From Balneolaceae bacterium (lineage in GTDB: Bacteria; Bacteroidota; Rhodothermia; Balneolales; Balneolaceae), in contig JAFIES010000030.1 in NCBI GenBank assembly GCA_020832415.1, positions 1 to 56,350 of the forward strand: 56,350 nucleotides of DNA. Reading direction: 5' to 3'. A program made the translations under genes and the position numbers. Below are positions 44,066-53,075 of the stretch, one piece after another. Position 1 is the stretch's first letter. Every line of letters begins with the position of its first letter. The notes beneath the pieces are model-generated. The model saw only the letters and a program-made list of their open reading frames with translations, was not told the origin of the DNA and did not search any database.

Positions 44066-45229
44066 ATGAAAATCTGTTATACACCTATACTGATAAGCTT
44101 ACTCTTATTGTTGGCCGCCTGTTCAGCGCCGGAAGGGCCCGTTCCTCTTTCTGCAGATGTACCTGAAGCGGAAGGCTGGGATATGGAAACGATTATAGAC
44201 GGCCTTTCCCACCCCTGGTCCGTAGTGTGGCTTCCCGGCAACAGCGATACACTATTAATTACCGAAAGAACCGGACAGCTTCGAATGGTTCAGAATGGGG
44301 AACTACTACCTGATGCAATAGGCGGGCTTCCGGAAATTTTTGTTAGTGGCCAGGGCGGGCTTCTTGACATTGCGCTGCATCCTGATTTTGAAGAGAACCG
44401 CCTTGTGTACCTCACTTATGCAAGCGGCGATGAGGATGCAAATCGCACAACGGTTGGCAGAGGAGAATTAGACGGGCTGCAGCTCAAAAATTTTGAAGAG
44501 ATCTTCCGGGTGTCCGATGACAAACCGAAAGACCAGCATTTTGGGTCACGGATCCAGTGGCTGCCCGACAATACATTTTTACTGACGCTTGCAGATGGAG
44601 GAAATTATATTCGATTTGATGGAGGCTGGATTCGCGAGCAGGCACAAAATCCGGATACCCATCTTGGAAAAGTGCTGCGATTGACCGAAAATGGTAATCC
44701 TGCACCGGACAATCCGTTCATAAATTATGAAAATACACTTCCTGAAATATGGTCGCTTGGCCATCGCAATATCCAGGGTATTACACGTGACCCGGAAAGC
44801 GGCAGAATCTGGGCAAATGAACACGGCTCGCGCGGCGGGGATGAACTGAACCTGTTACAGGCGGGGAAAAACTATGGCTGGCCGGAAACAACCTATAGCC
44901 TGGAATACCACTACACCCGAATTTCAAGTGAAACGACACTGCCCGGCATGGAAGACCCAAAAGTTGTCTGGACCCCGGCACAGGCTCCAAGCGGCCTCGA
45001 ATTTTATACCGGTGATCAGTTCGCCGACTGGCGTGGCAACCTCTTTAGCGGCGGCCTGGTTGGTGAGCAGGTTCGGCGTATCATTCTGGATGAAGAAGAA
45101 GTGATCGGAGAAGAATCAATCACTATAGGCAAACGGGTTCGCCATGTAGCCCAGGGCCCTGATGGGTATCTCTATATTCTTACAGATCATGCGAATGGCG
45201 AACTCATTCGAATATTTCCTGCTGAATAA
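44066..45229 (+). CDS. PQQ-dependent aldose-sugar dehydrogenase-like lipoprotein
   Basis: The 387-residue product has a lipoprotein signal with the lipobox LAAC (Cys19). The rest is a six-bladed propeller of the soluble glucose/aldose dehydrogenase type (YliI-like): GLSHPWSVVWLP, GQGGLLDIALHPDF, YVTYA-like LTYASG, then GSRIQWLPDN, SLGHRNIQGI and WANEHGSRGGDELN. PQQ-binding His and Arg positions of the family fit these last motifs. It oxidises sugars and passes electrons to the respiratory chain from the periplasmic face. Substrate unknown. It stands alone. Confidence 0.85.
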   Translation: MKICYTPILISLLLLLAACSAPEGPVPLSADVPEAEGWDMETIIDGLSHPWSVVWLPGNSDTLLITERTGQLRMVQNGELLPDAIGGLPEIFVSGQGGLLDIALHPDFEENRLVYLTYASGDEDANRTTVGRGELDGLQLKNFEEIFRVSDDKPKDQHFGSRIQWLPDNTFLLTLADGGNYIRFDGGWIREQAQNPDTHLGKVLRLTENGNPAPDNPFINYENTLPEIWSLGHRNIQGITRDPESGRIWANEHGSRGGDELNLLQAGKNYGWPETTYSLEYHYTRISSETTLPGMEDPKVVWTPAQAPSGLEFYTGDQFADWRGNLFSGGLVGEQVRRIILDEEEVIGEESITIGKRVRHVAQGPDGYLYILTDHANGELIRIFPAE

Positions 45230-45396
45230 GAGTAACAACGGCATCCATCAAATCGCAATAGCTGCTGCTGTGGTCAACGAAAGCCACTTCCCTGGATGTT
45301 TAACTTCTTTTTGTCTGCTCTGAGTTTTGAAACCATATTCTCACTGCTCGTTTAAATTCAAACTTTTCCGGTATACCCTGAATCGTAAATTATTCC

Positions 45397-45519
45397 TCAA
45401 ATCGGGTTTACTGGGAGGTGCAGGTTTACTGCTGCCCGGTCAGCGAGATCCGGTCGGGATAATCCAAGCTGTTCCCGCCGGGCTTTCATAAAGTCAATAC
45501 GTTCATTTTCTATGCTCAT
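45397..45519 (-). pseudogene. Truncated XRE-family regulator remnant
   Basis: An ATG at 45519 on the minus strand opens a 40-codon frame whose first ~31 residues (ERIDFMKARREQLGLSRPDL, then ADRAAV) are a clear XRE helix-turn-helix N-terminal half (LGLSRPDLADRA). The frame then turns into unrelated sequence and stops at 45397, so the rest of the domain is missing. A perfect 8-bp inverted repeat abuts the start codon (45520-45541) and looks like its own operator. It is most likely the decayed head of a regulator or antitoxin gene. Confidence 0.55.
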
Positions 45520-45541
45520 ACTATACCTGATCGGGTATAGT
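45520..45541. promoter_or_regulatory. Operator-like inverted repeat in front of the XRE remnant
   Basis: ACTATACC at 45520-45527 and GGTATAGT at 45534-45541 form perfect 8-bp arms around a 6-bp spacer (TGATCG). The site directly touches the ATG of the XRE remnant. Autoregulated XRE and HipB-like proteins bind sites of this design just upstream of their own gene. It is visible as a palindrome; binding is inferred. Confidence 0.5.
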
Positions 45542-45649
45542 GATAATTGCAAAATCAAGGGGTTTTAGTGATAAAAGCCGGAACGAATAGAGAGAAAATA
45601 TTTTTAAGATCGCCTGAATCAGTATTAAAACCACTTATCTATTCTACAG

Positions 45650-46384
45650 ATGAAAAAGATGACGCAAGACTACAGCAAGTACACCGAAGAAGATCGTAAA
45701 GTTTGGAAGACACTATTTGAACGGCAGCAGAAAAATCTGCCGGGGAAAGCTCATTCCGAATACCTGAAATGCCTCAATCAGCTAAGCGATGTTTTAAATC
45801 CGGACAAAATCATCAATTTTGATGAGTTGAATGAATATTTGAGGGCAGAAAATGGGTGGTCAGTTGTGGTTGTACCGGGCCTGATTCCTGTAGATGACTT
45901 CTTCAAACTGCTTTCGGAAAAGAAGTTTTGCTCTTCAACATGGCTGCGTAAAATGGATCAGCTCGATTATCTGGAAGAGCCGGATATGTTCCACGACATT
46001 TTCGGGCATATCCCGCTATTAATGAACTCCAATTACGCACGATTTGTAGAGGAGTTCGGCAAGCTGGGAGTTGAATATGGCCACAACAAAACCGTTGAGA
46101 AGCAGCTGCAGCGGCTCTATTGGTTTACAGTAGAGTTTGGCTTGATAAAGCAGAATCAGGAAACTGAGATATATGGTGCGGGTATCATCTCATCGGCAGG
46201 GGAGACAGACCACATCTTTGAAGATGATATCGACGTTCTCCCCTACGATGTTGATAAAGTACTGAACAACGATTTTATCACCTCAGAAATACAGACCCGA
46301 TACTATGAAATTGAATCTTTTGAGCAGCTTTTTAACTCTGTGGTGGAGCTGCAGCAGAGCCTCGGGGAAGAGGTGAATGTGTAA
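45650..46384 (+). CDS. phhA: Phenylalanine-4-hydroxylase
   Basis: The 244-residue monomeric bacterial enzyme has the iron ligands His115 and His120 (DMFHDIFGHIPLL) and Glu162 (TVEFGLI), followed by YGAGIISSAGE. It converts phenylalanine to tyrosine with tetrahydropterin and O2. No N-terminal ACT regulatory domain is present, as usual for bacteria. An ATG at 45650 has another in-frame Met at codon 4, leaving a small ambiguity. Together with pheA it shows that the organism makes Phe and can turn it into Tyr. Confidence 0.93.
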   Translation: MKKMTQDYSKYTEEDRKVWKTLFERQQKNLPGKAHSEYLKCLNQLSDVLNPDKIINFDELNEYLRAENGWSVVVVPGLIPVDDFFKLLSEKKFCSSTWLRKMDQLDYLEEPDMFHDIFGHIPLLMNSNYARFVEEFGKLGVEYGHNKTVEKQLQRLYWFTVEFGLIKQNQETEIYGAGIISSAGETDHIFEDDIDVLPYDVDKVLNNDFITSEIQTRYYEIESFEQLFNSVVELQQSLGEEVNV

Positions 46385-46447
46385 GCTTTTTCGCGTAGTT
46401 TTTTTGCAAAATTAAATTATACTTCACTTCCATTTATTGAGAAATCA

Positions 46448-47032
46448 TTGAGCAAAAAAAACAATATTACTCCTGAATCTTCATTAAAAAAAGCCTGGAA
46501 CGAGGTTTTGAATGAAGTGCGTAAGGCTATTTCTGAAGCGCAACATCCATTCCGGTATGTTACACTTGCTACTGTCGATAATATGAATTCCCCTCAACAG
46601 AGAATGGTCGTGCTGCGGGATTTCAACGAAAAATCAGAGTTTTTGATCTATACTGACAGCAGATCTGATAAAGTCGCCGAGATCATGAAGAATAACTCAG
46701 TGAGCCTTCTGTTCTATCATAGTGAGATGAGATTACAACTTAGAGTTACAGGTAGTGCTGCCATCATACAATCAGGAGAGGAGTTTGATAAAGAGTGGGA
46801 TAGCCGGGGAAGTAAAAGTCCGCACTCCTACACATCCGTTCTTTCTCCGGGAACTTAGATTGGCAATCCGAAGGAGGCGTATCACTGGCAGCCGGAGGAA
46901 AAGCTAAACTTTTGTCTCATTAAAATAGAAGCGACTAACATGGAGTTTTTACAGCTGGATGGCATCAACCATATCCGGGCGGAGAAAATCATTCATGAGG
47001 GAAAAGAGGTCTTCCGCTGGATTGCTCCTTAA
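46448..47032 (+). pseudogene. Pyridoxamine-5'-phosphate-oxidase-like FMN protein split by in-frame TAG
   Basis: From a TTG start at 46448 the frame encodes a PPOx-type flavin protein (ATVDNMNSPQQRMVVLRDF, IYTDSRSDKVAEI, LLFYHSEMRLQLRVTGSA). TAG at 46856-46858 (codon 137) interrupts the sentence SVLSPGT-stop-IGNPKEAYHW. The same frame then continues with typical C-terminal sequence (PEEKLNFCLIKIE, MEFLQLDG, then H-I-R and WIAP) to a TAA at 47030-47032. The total of 194 sense positions is the normal length. Either a nonsense mutation, a sequencing error or readthrough is possible; function is probably lost. The product as read would lack the C-terminal FMN contacts. Confidence 0.85.
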
Positions 47033-47143
47033 CCAATTGGTTGATGATTTTGACATCGAATAAAGGTTCATTTTTTTGATGGAAACTTCTTTACTTTAGG
47101 TAACCAATTATCAGGAACTACTACATTTTCAGCACCCGGATTC

Positions 47144-49666
47144 ATGCCAAACCTATTTCATGTAAGAAGATTTCATCTGTTACTTTTCCCCGCACTGCTC
47201 CTGCTTCTAATCTATTTTGGCTGCCGTTCTTCGGAAATCATCATAGAAAAAGAACCCGCGGTACTTGAAGAGGAGATCGTTGAGACAGAGTCTGATTCGA
47301 CAACAATCTTACCGGAGATAATTTCCGCTGATGATATTATCGCTCCGTCTCGCGAATTCCGTGCAGCATGGGTAGCAACGGTTGCCAATATCGACTGGCC
47401 ATCCAGGCCGGGTTTGCCTGTTGAGCAGCAGCAAAGAGAGATGATCGAGCTGCTTGACCGAGCCGCATCACTCCATTTCAATGCAATTATCCTGCAGGTG
47501 CGTCCGGCTGCCGATGCACTATACAACTCACCCTATGAGCCATGGTCGTACTATCTCACCGGAAAAATGGGTGAAGCACCCCTGCCCAACTACGATCCGC
47601 TTGAATTTGCGATCCATGAAGCACATCGACGGGGAATGGAGCTGCACGCCTGGTTCAACCCCTACAGGGCACTGCATCCAACAAACCGATCTGAGATCTC
47701 ACCTGATCACATCAGCAGGACAAACCCGGACTATGTGAAACAATACGGCGACTTTTTATGGCTCGATCCCGGCAATCCCGATGCCAAAGAACACACACTA
47801 AATGTAATTCTGGATGTGGTTACACGATATGATATTGACGGTGTTCATTTTGATGACTACTTCTACCCCTATCCATCATACGCAAACGGGGCCGATTTTC
47901 CTGACGAAGAGAGCTGGCAGGCAGCTCAGCAAAACGGGAATACACTATCGCGGGGCGACTGGAGGCGTGAAAACGTAAATACTTTGATGAGGGAATTATC
48001 AGAGAGAATCAAAGAAGTAAAGCCTCATGTTAAATTCGGAATCAGCCCGTTTGGAATCTGGAGGCCCGGCTTTCCGGAAAATACTACCGGATTTGATGCA
48101 TACGAAAACCTCTATGCCGATGCACGTTTATGGCTTAAAGAAGGCTGGGTTGATTATTTTACACCACAGATTTACTATCGAATCGATCAGGATCCGCAGC
48201 CATTCCCGGTAATGCTTGAGTGGTGGATCGAACAGAATGATTTTGACAGACACATGTGGCCCGGCCTCTTTACAAGCCGTCTGAGAGAGGCTGATGGCAG
48301 CTGGCCGCAATCCGAAATAACCGGGCAGGTTTACACAGCACGCGGATTTCCAGGAGTAAGTGGCACTGTTCATTTCAGTATGCGCACATTTATGGAAAAT
48401 CCGGATCGGTTCAATCACAAAATGAGTGCCGGTCCTCACGCAAAACCTTCAGTAATTCCCGCTTCACACTGGCTTGGCAGCAGCCCGGAATCTGTGCCGG
48501 AAGCAGTACTTCGTGACTACGATGAGTATATTAATCTTCAATTTTCTGCACCTGAAGCAGATGATGTAACCTGGTGGATCATACGAACAAAAACTGCAGG
48601 AAACTGGGAGATAGATATTTTGCCCGGCAGCAGACACGAAATTAACTACTACAACGGAGAGGCATCCATCAGGCCCGATTCTGTCAGCATATCTTACCTG
48701 AATCGCGTTGGCCTGGAAAGCCCAATCATAAATATTAAGCACAATCTGGTTCAGCAAAAGCCGGCTGATTCAATCAGAGTTCAAAAACCTGCAATTATTC
48801 CGCGTACTACATGGGGAAATCATGCTCCTTCCGGTGTTGAAGCAAACGCAATCCGACAAAACATCGCAACCGGTGATACATTAAGGTTCAGAGATTTAAC
48901 CGTTATCTCAGGCGGAATGTTACGCTCTGCACCGGTTTCATCCAACCTGCTTAAACCGGGTGCTCCACATGGAGTTGATGAAGGTGAAGAACAGGAAACA
49001 ATCACACTGCAACTCTATAAAAATGGTGTTTCCGAGAGAATACAGGTTGAAAAGGGAGATGCATTTAACTGGTTTGGGTATCACATTGCTGTTTTAAATT
49101 CTGAATTCTCAACGGGCCGGCTACAGCTTGAAATTGCAACAGTGCAATCACTGCTTGTTGACAGGGCTGTCATGCGATCTGCAGGAAATGCATCACAGCG
49201 ATTTCGTATTCCACATAAGGTAAATCATATTACACTGCACCATACCGGCAGTAATGAGCCTCTCAATCAAAATGATGATCCCATCGAAATCCTCAACAAT
49301 CTGTTTGAATGGGGAGCTGCTGAGCAAAACTGGTGGGATGTGCCCTACCACTACTTAATCGATTTGGATGGAAATATCTACGAAGGGCGTGATGCAAATT
49401 TCGCCGGAGACACCAATACGTTGTATGATCCACGCGGGCATCTTTCTATCAGCCTGATGGGAAATTACAACCTTCAGCAGCCAACAGAATATCAGGTTGA
49501 TGCCACATCTGAATTGATGGCTTATCTGGTTGAAAAATACAACCTGTCTTCTGACGACCTGTATCTTCATCAAGATCATGCAGATACCAGTTGCCCCGGC
49601 GAGTATCTTGTTCCACTTCTGAAGGGAGGAATTTTACAGGATCGAATAGAGGTGTTGTTCAGATAG
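47144..49666 (+). CDS. DigH-like glycosidase (GHL10) fused to N-acetylmuramoyl-L-alanine amidase, lipoprotein
   Basis: This 840-residue lipoprotein has lipobox IYFGC (Cys27). The first domain (~70-400) is a GHL10/DUF187 glycosidase: FRAAWVATVANIDWPSRPG, AIILQVRPAADALY, WFNPYRA, DGVHFDDYFYPYP and FGISPFGIWRP; E. coli DigH (YddW) of this family cuts denuded peptidoglycan. A middle beta-rich linker (~450-680) follows. The last domain (686-830) is an Amidase_2/PGRP: zinc ligands His699 or His700 (LHHTG), His809 and Cys817 (HQDHADTSCPG), Tyr735. One protein thus holds an enzyme that strips stem peptides and one that cuts the bare glycan. No frameshift joins them; the frame is continuous. Confidence 0.9.
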   Translation: MPNLFHVRRFHLLLFPALLLLLIYFGCRSSEIIIEKEPAVLEEEIVETESDSTTILPEIISADDIIAPSREFRAAWVATVANIDWPSRPGLPVEQQQREMIELLDRAASLHFNAIILQVRPAADALYNSPYEPWSYYLTGKMGEAPLPNYDPLEFAIHEAHRRGMELHAWFNPYRALHPTNRSEISPDHISRTNPDYVKQYGDFLWLDPGNPDAKEHTLNVILDVVTRYDIDGVHFDDYFYPYPSYANGADFPDEESWQAAQQNGNTLSRGDWRRENVNTLMRELSERIKEVKPHVKFGISPFGIWRPGFPENTTGFDAYENLYADARLWLKEGWVDYFTPQIYYRIDQDPQPFPVMLEWWIEQNDFDRHMWPGLFTSRLREADGSWPQSEITGQVYTARGFPGVSGTVHFSMRTFMENPDRFNHKMSAGPHAKPSVIPASHWLGSSPESVPEAVLRDYDEYINLQFSAPEADDVTWWIIRTKTAGNWEIDILPGSRHEINYYNGEASIRPDSVSISYLNRVGLESPIINIKHNLVQQKPADSIRVQKPAIIPRTTWGNHAPSGVEANAIRQNIATGDTLRFRDLTVISGGMLRSAPVSSNLLKPGAPHGVDEGEEQETITLQLYKNGVSERIQVEKGDAFNWFGYHIAVLNSEFSTGRLQLEIATVQSLLVDRAVMRSAGNASQRFRIPHKVNHITLHHTGSNEPLNQNDDPIEILNNLFEWGAAEQNWWDVPYHYLIDLDGNIYEGRDANFAGDTNTLYDPRGHLSISLMGNYNLQQPTEYQVDATSELMAYLVEKYNLSSDDLYLHQDHADTSCPGEYLVPLLKGGILQDRIEVLFR

Positions 49667-49669
49667 AGA

Positions 49670-50050
49670 TTATCCTTCTTGAATCTCGAACAGCCTCTGA
49701 ATTGATCTTTTTAGCTGTGAATAGGTGATTGGTTTCCCAATGTAGTCGTGGTATCCAATCTCTGCGGCACGCTCTTTGTTTTTTGGATCGGTATTTCCGG
49801 TTATGTAGATAACCGGAATATCTTTTACCTCATTTATTCTTCGGTAAGCTTCAATTCCATCAATATCATCCTGAAGCATAATATCCATCAGAATCAGGTC
49901 AAAATCAGCCTCATTGCATTTTAAAACTGCACTTTGACCTTTTGTTACTTTTTCGTAGCGGCTGAACCCCATCTTTTTAAGCATATGTTCAAGCATCAGC
50001 TGAAGCACAAGTTCATCTTCAACTATCAAAATGTTTAGATCGGGTTTCAT
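49670..50050 (-). CDS. Single-domain response regulator
   Basis: The 126-residue receiver has Glu11-Asp12, phospho-acceptor Asp56 (ILMDIML), Thr84 (YITGN) and Lys106 (IGKPI), all intact. No output domain is present, and no kinase lies beside it; the nearest kinases are more than 30 kb away. It resembles the receiver at 8026-8388 in the VYITGN and KPI regions. It converges with the DigH-amidase gene (3-bp gap). Confidence 0.9.
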   Translation of the reverse strand: MKPDLNILIVEDELVLQLMLEHMLKKMGFSRYEKVTKGQSAVLKCNEADFDLILMDIMLQDDIDGIEAYRRINEVKDIPVIYITGNTDPKNKERAAEIGYHDYIGKPITYSQLKRSIQRLFEIQEG

Positions 50051-50183
50051 CTTACTTCTATGAGATTAATCAAAAGATAATTTTACGAACAAATAAAGAG
50101 CAAACAGAGGCATTCCAATACTATGAATGTAAGAAACTGTATCTATAAATAATACTTTTAGTTATTTGGGCACTATTTTAGCA

Positions 50184-51194
50184 TTAGTAGCTTAACACTT
50201 TACAAATTGCGTCTGTATAGGTCTTTGTTGTGCCCTTGCCGCCAATATCCATTGTGCAATCTTCTTTATGATCTTGCAGAACGGTGTAAACTGCAGATCT
50301 GATTTTTTCAGCCGTTTTATAATCATCAAGATATTCAAGCATCATCAGTGCAGAAAACAGAAGAGCTGTCGGGTTCGCTTTACCCTGCCCCGCAATATCA
50401 GGTGCAGATCCATGAACAGCCTCGAACATTGCAGCTGTGTCGCCAATATTGGCAGCGCCTGTAACTCCAAGACCACCAACAAGACCCGAAGCCAAATCAG
50501 ACAGAATATCGCCAAACAGGTTTGTGGTTACAATTACATCAAATTGCTGCGGGCGAAGTACCATCTGCATCGCCATGTTATCTACAATAAGGTCTTCAAA
50601 TTCAACTTCGGGGTAATTTTTCTCAATTTCTCTTCCAATTTCAAGAAATAGCCCGGTTGTAAGCTTCAGAATATTGGCCTTATGCACCAGGGTAACCTTT
50701 TTGCGTTTATTCTTTTTTGCATACTCAAAAGCCGCAGTGATTATTCTCTCACTGGCATCTCTGGTTACAACGGCAATACTTTCGGCGTGCTTTTTAGCAT
50801 CATCAACCCAGTGTTCTTTACCTATATAGAGCCCTTGTGTGTTCTCTCTGAACAGTACTATGTCAACTGCTCTGAACGGACTATCAATATTCGGGAGTGA
50901 TTTTGCAGGGCGAATATTGCTATAGAGATTAAATTTCTGCCGCAGCGCTACATTTATAGAGCGAAAACCTGCACCAACCGGGGTTGTGAGCGGCCCTTTC
51001 AGTACAATTCGATGCTCTTCAATGGCTGAAATGGTTTCATCCGGAAGTGGATTGCCGGTTTTTTTGAATGTTGCTTCCCCTGCTTCGCACTCAATCCAGT
51101 TTAATTTGGCACCGGCAGCATCTAATATGGTAGTTACAGATTCAGTAATCTCTTTTCCTATCCCATCCCCGGGTATTAAAACAATATTCTGCAT
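50184..51194 (-). CDS. NAD-type isocitrate dehydrogenase family enzyme
   Basis: The 336-residue enzyme of the beta-decarboxylating dehydrogenase family has PGDGIGKEI, VLKGPLTTP, RSINVALRQKFNLYSNIRPAKS (substrate Ser and Arg residues), NLFGDILSD (metal Asp), and EAVHGSAPDIAGQGKANPTA for cofactor binding. The VLKGPL...LRQKFNLY...RP pattern and size are those of the short NAD-dependent isocitrate dehydrogenases rather than of LeuB. Homoisocitrate or isopropylmalate activity cannot be excluded by eye. It feeds 2-oxoglutarate into the citrate cycle. It stands alone. Confidence 0.87.
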   Translation of the reverse strand: MQNIVLIPGDGIGKEITESVTTILDAAGAKLNWIECEAGEATFKKTGNPLPDETISAIEEHRIVLKGPLTTPVGAGFRSINVALRQKFNLYSNIRPAKSLPNIDSPFRAVDIVLFRENTQGLYIGKEHWVDDAKKHAESIAVVTRDASERIITAAFEYAKKNKRKKVTLVHKANILKLTTGLFLEIGREIEKNYPEVEFEDLIVDNMAMQMVLRPQQFDVIVTTNLFGDILSDLASGLVGGLGVTGAANIGDTAAMFEAVHGSAPDIAGQGKANPTALLFSALMMLEYLDDYKTAEKIRSAVYTVLQDHKEDCTMDIGGKGTTKTYTDAICKVLSY

Positions 51195-51382
51195 TATTGA
51201 TGATTTATTCAGTTTTTTAATTCATTAAAAGATAGCAAATAATGAAGGTATGTTACAGCAATATCTGATGAGCTTGTTATCATATCTTAACAATCCCTGC
51301 CATTTATCTTTCACAGTTTTCTTTATTATGAGAACGAAATTCACTATATCTGCAGGCGTCTAACTTAACCGCATTATCCTGT

Positions 51383-52729
51383 ATGAAAAAATTTAGGAGT
51401 GATACACCCAGGGCATCCAAAAAAGAAATTTTTGGCTGGGCCATGTTCGATTTTGCCAATCAGGCCTATACACTTCTCATCATCACCGTAATATTTCCTG
51501 TTTTATTCACAACGGTAGTTGTTGGTGATGCAGAACAAGACTATCGTCTTGGCAACCTTTTGTGGAGTGTAGCTCTGGCCATCAGCTACTTTTTAGTGGT
51601 ACTTAGCGGGCCTGTTTTTGGCGCCATCATGGACTACTCCGCACTAAAAAAGAAATTTCTTTTCTATAGTTACATGCTCACGATTGTGAGTACCACAATG
51701 TTATACTTTGTTGAGCCCGGCCTTGTTGTGCTGGGTGTTACTTTAATTGTGATATCGAACTTTGCGTACGCTATAGGTGAAAATTTCATCGCATCCTTTC
51801 TGCCAAGCCTGGGCCCTCCTAAAGATTTGGGCAAAATCTCCGGCTTTGGCTGGGCTTTAGGATACGTGGGCGGTTTATTTGCTGCCGGTTTTGTAATTCT
51901 CTACCTCGGTGAACCCACCGCCGACAACTATTCCCGCATACGATGGGTCGGTCCATACGCTGCTCTATTCTTTATGCTTGCAGCCATTCCAACATTTGTA
52001 TGGGTAAAAGAACCCGGTGCAAGAAAGGTGCTTCCTAAAGGTGAAACCTTCATGTCGATTGGATTTAAAAGACTCGGAGATACCATCAAAATGGTTGGGC
52101 AGTTCAGAGACCTTATGGTGTTTCTCATCTCCGTATTTTTTGCGATGGCAGGTATCTATATTATCATCTCATTTGCCTTCATCTATGGTGACCAGATTGT
52201 TCAATGGGATGAAACAGTACGTGTATTAATGTTTGTAGTAGTGCAGATTACGGCAGCCATTGGTGCTTTCTCATTTGGATTTATTCAGGATCGAATAGGT
52301 GCAAAAGTAACCTATAATATCACTCTGGGCCTTTGGTTTCTTGGTGTGATAGGCATTTGGGCAGTAACCGATATCACCAATTTCCTGAACAATACATTCC
52401 AGACAGATTTTGAAGTTCAATATGTATTTCTTTACATCGGAGTGATAGCAGGTCTCAGCCTTGGTTCCAGCCAATCTGCAAGCCGTGCACTTGTGGGGCT
52501 CTTTACACCTGAGCAAAAATCAGCAGAATTTTATGGATTTTGGGGACTCTCCAACAAAATTGCTGGTGTTTTTGGCATCATTGGCCTCGGCCTTCTTCAG
52601 GCAGAATTTGGGCTCCATCAATCTGTTCTTTTCTGTGCATTCCTCTTTATTATCGCCATTGTGATCTGTTTCTTTGTAAATGAAAAAAGAGGTGAGCTTG
52701 CCGCCGATGATTTTCAGGAACAAAATTGA
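51383..52729 (+). CDS. MFS transporter, UMF1/Atg22-like
   Basis: The 448-residue membrane protein has about 11-12 hydrophobic helices. The start, EIFGWAMFDFANQAYTLLIITVIFP, is typical of the UMF1/Atg22 family, as are SFLPSLGPPKDLGKISGFGWALGYVGG and SQSASRALVGLFTPEQKSAEFYGFW. Atg22 exports amino acids from the yeast vacuole; bacterial relatives have no settled substrate. Length is normal. It stands alone on the plus strand. Confidence 0.88.
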   Translation: MKKFRSDTPRASKKEIFGWAMFDFANQAYTLLIITVIFPVLFTTVVVGDAEQDYRLGNLLWSVALAISYFLVVLSGPVFGAIMDYSALKKKFLFYSYMLTIVSTTMLYFVEPGLVVLGVTLIVISNFAYAIGENFIASFLPSLGPPKDLGKISGFGWALGYVGGLFAAGFVILYLGEPTADNYSRIRWVGPYAALFFMLAAIPTFVWVKEPGARKVLPKGETFMSIGFKRLGDTIKMVGQFRDLMVFLISVFFAMAGIYIIISFAFIYGDQIVQWDETVRVLMFVVVQITAAIGAFSFGFIQDRIGAKVTYNITLGLWFLGVIGIWAVTDITNFLNNTFQTDFEVQYVFLYIGVIAGLSLGSSQSASRALVGLFTPEQKSAEFYGFWGLSNKIAGVFGIIGLGLLQAEFGLHQSVLFCAFLFIIAIVICFFVNEKRGELAADDFQEQN

Positions 52730-53075
52730 GGCAGAAAAATCACTCAAATATGCATTTCAGACTAAAACTGAGCCATAAACAGTAAACTATCTCAGATTTT
52801 TTCGCATGATGCATTAATTTCAATATTACTAATAATGTATTGTTTTTACATAACTAATACGCATTCAAAGATAGCAATCCATCTGATAATGCAGACAATA
52901 ATTAAGAAATATGAAGTTTCCGTTAAAAAAAGAGGGATTGATGGATGCTTTTTAATGGCAGAATGTTAACTTGTGGCATCTAAAAATGTATTAAGAATCC
53001 ATATTGATTCACTGCATTCCTACTGATGATGGATTATATCATCAAGATAAATACTAACTAAATAATGGAGAATCT
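52730..53075. other. 346-bp AT-rich upstream region of the histone-like gene
   Basis: I see no gene of credible length. It is very AT-rich. A TGATGA/TCATCA inverted pair spaced 9 bp (53024-53044) lies about 30 bp before the start codon and could be an operator, though the arms are short. A strong Shine-Dalgarno GGAG sits at 53067-53070. The promoter of the histone-like gene should be here, but I cannot pick it with confidence. Confidence 0.4.

Larger units (their letters stand above)
45230..45649. other. 420-bp gap with gene remnants
   Basis: No intact gene is seen. It holds the XRE remnant with its operator and, on the plus strand at about 45378-45490, a short frame reading NRKLFLKSGLLGGAGLLLPG that looks like a twin-arginine-type signal peptide cut off from its protein; it ends at a stop after about 35 further residues. 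Both pieces suggest that genes were deleted here. The last 100 bp before 45650 should contain the phhA promoter. Confidence 0.45.

Noticed and set aside
47144-49666. Two genes joined by mis-assembly
   Set aside because: The frame is continuous with a plausible linker and no codon-use break; a lipobox occurs only at the first domain.
52904-52966. Short peptide frame in the gap before the histone-like gene
   Set aside because: Only about 14 codons, no Shine-Dalgarno and no recognisable product.
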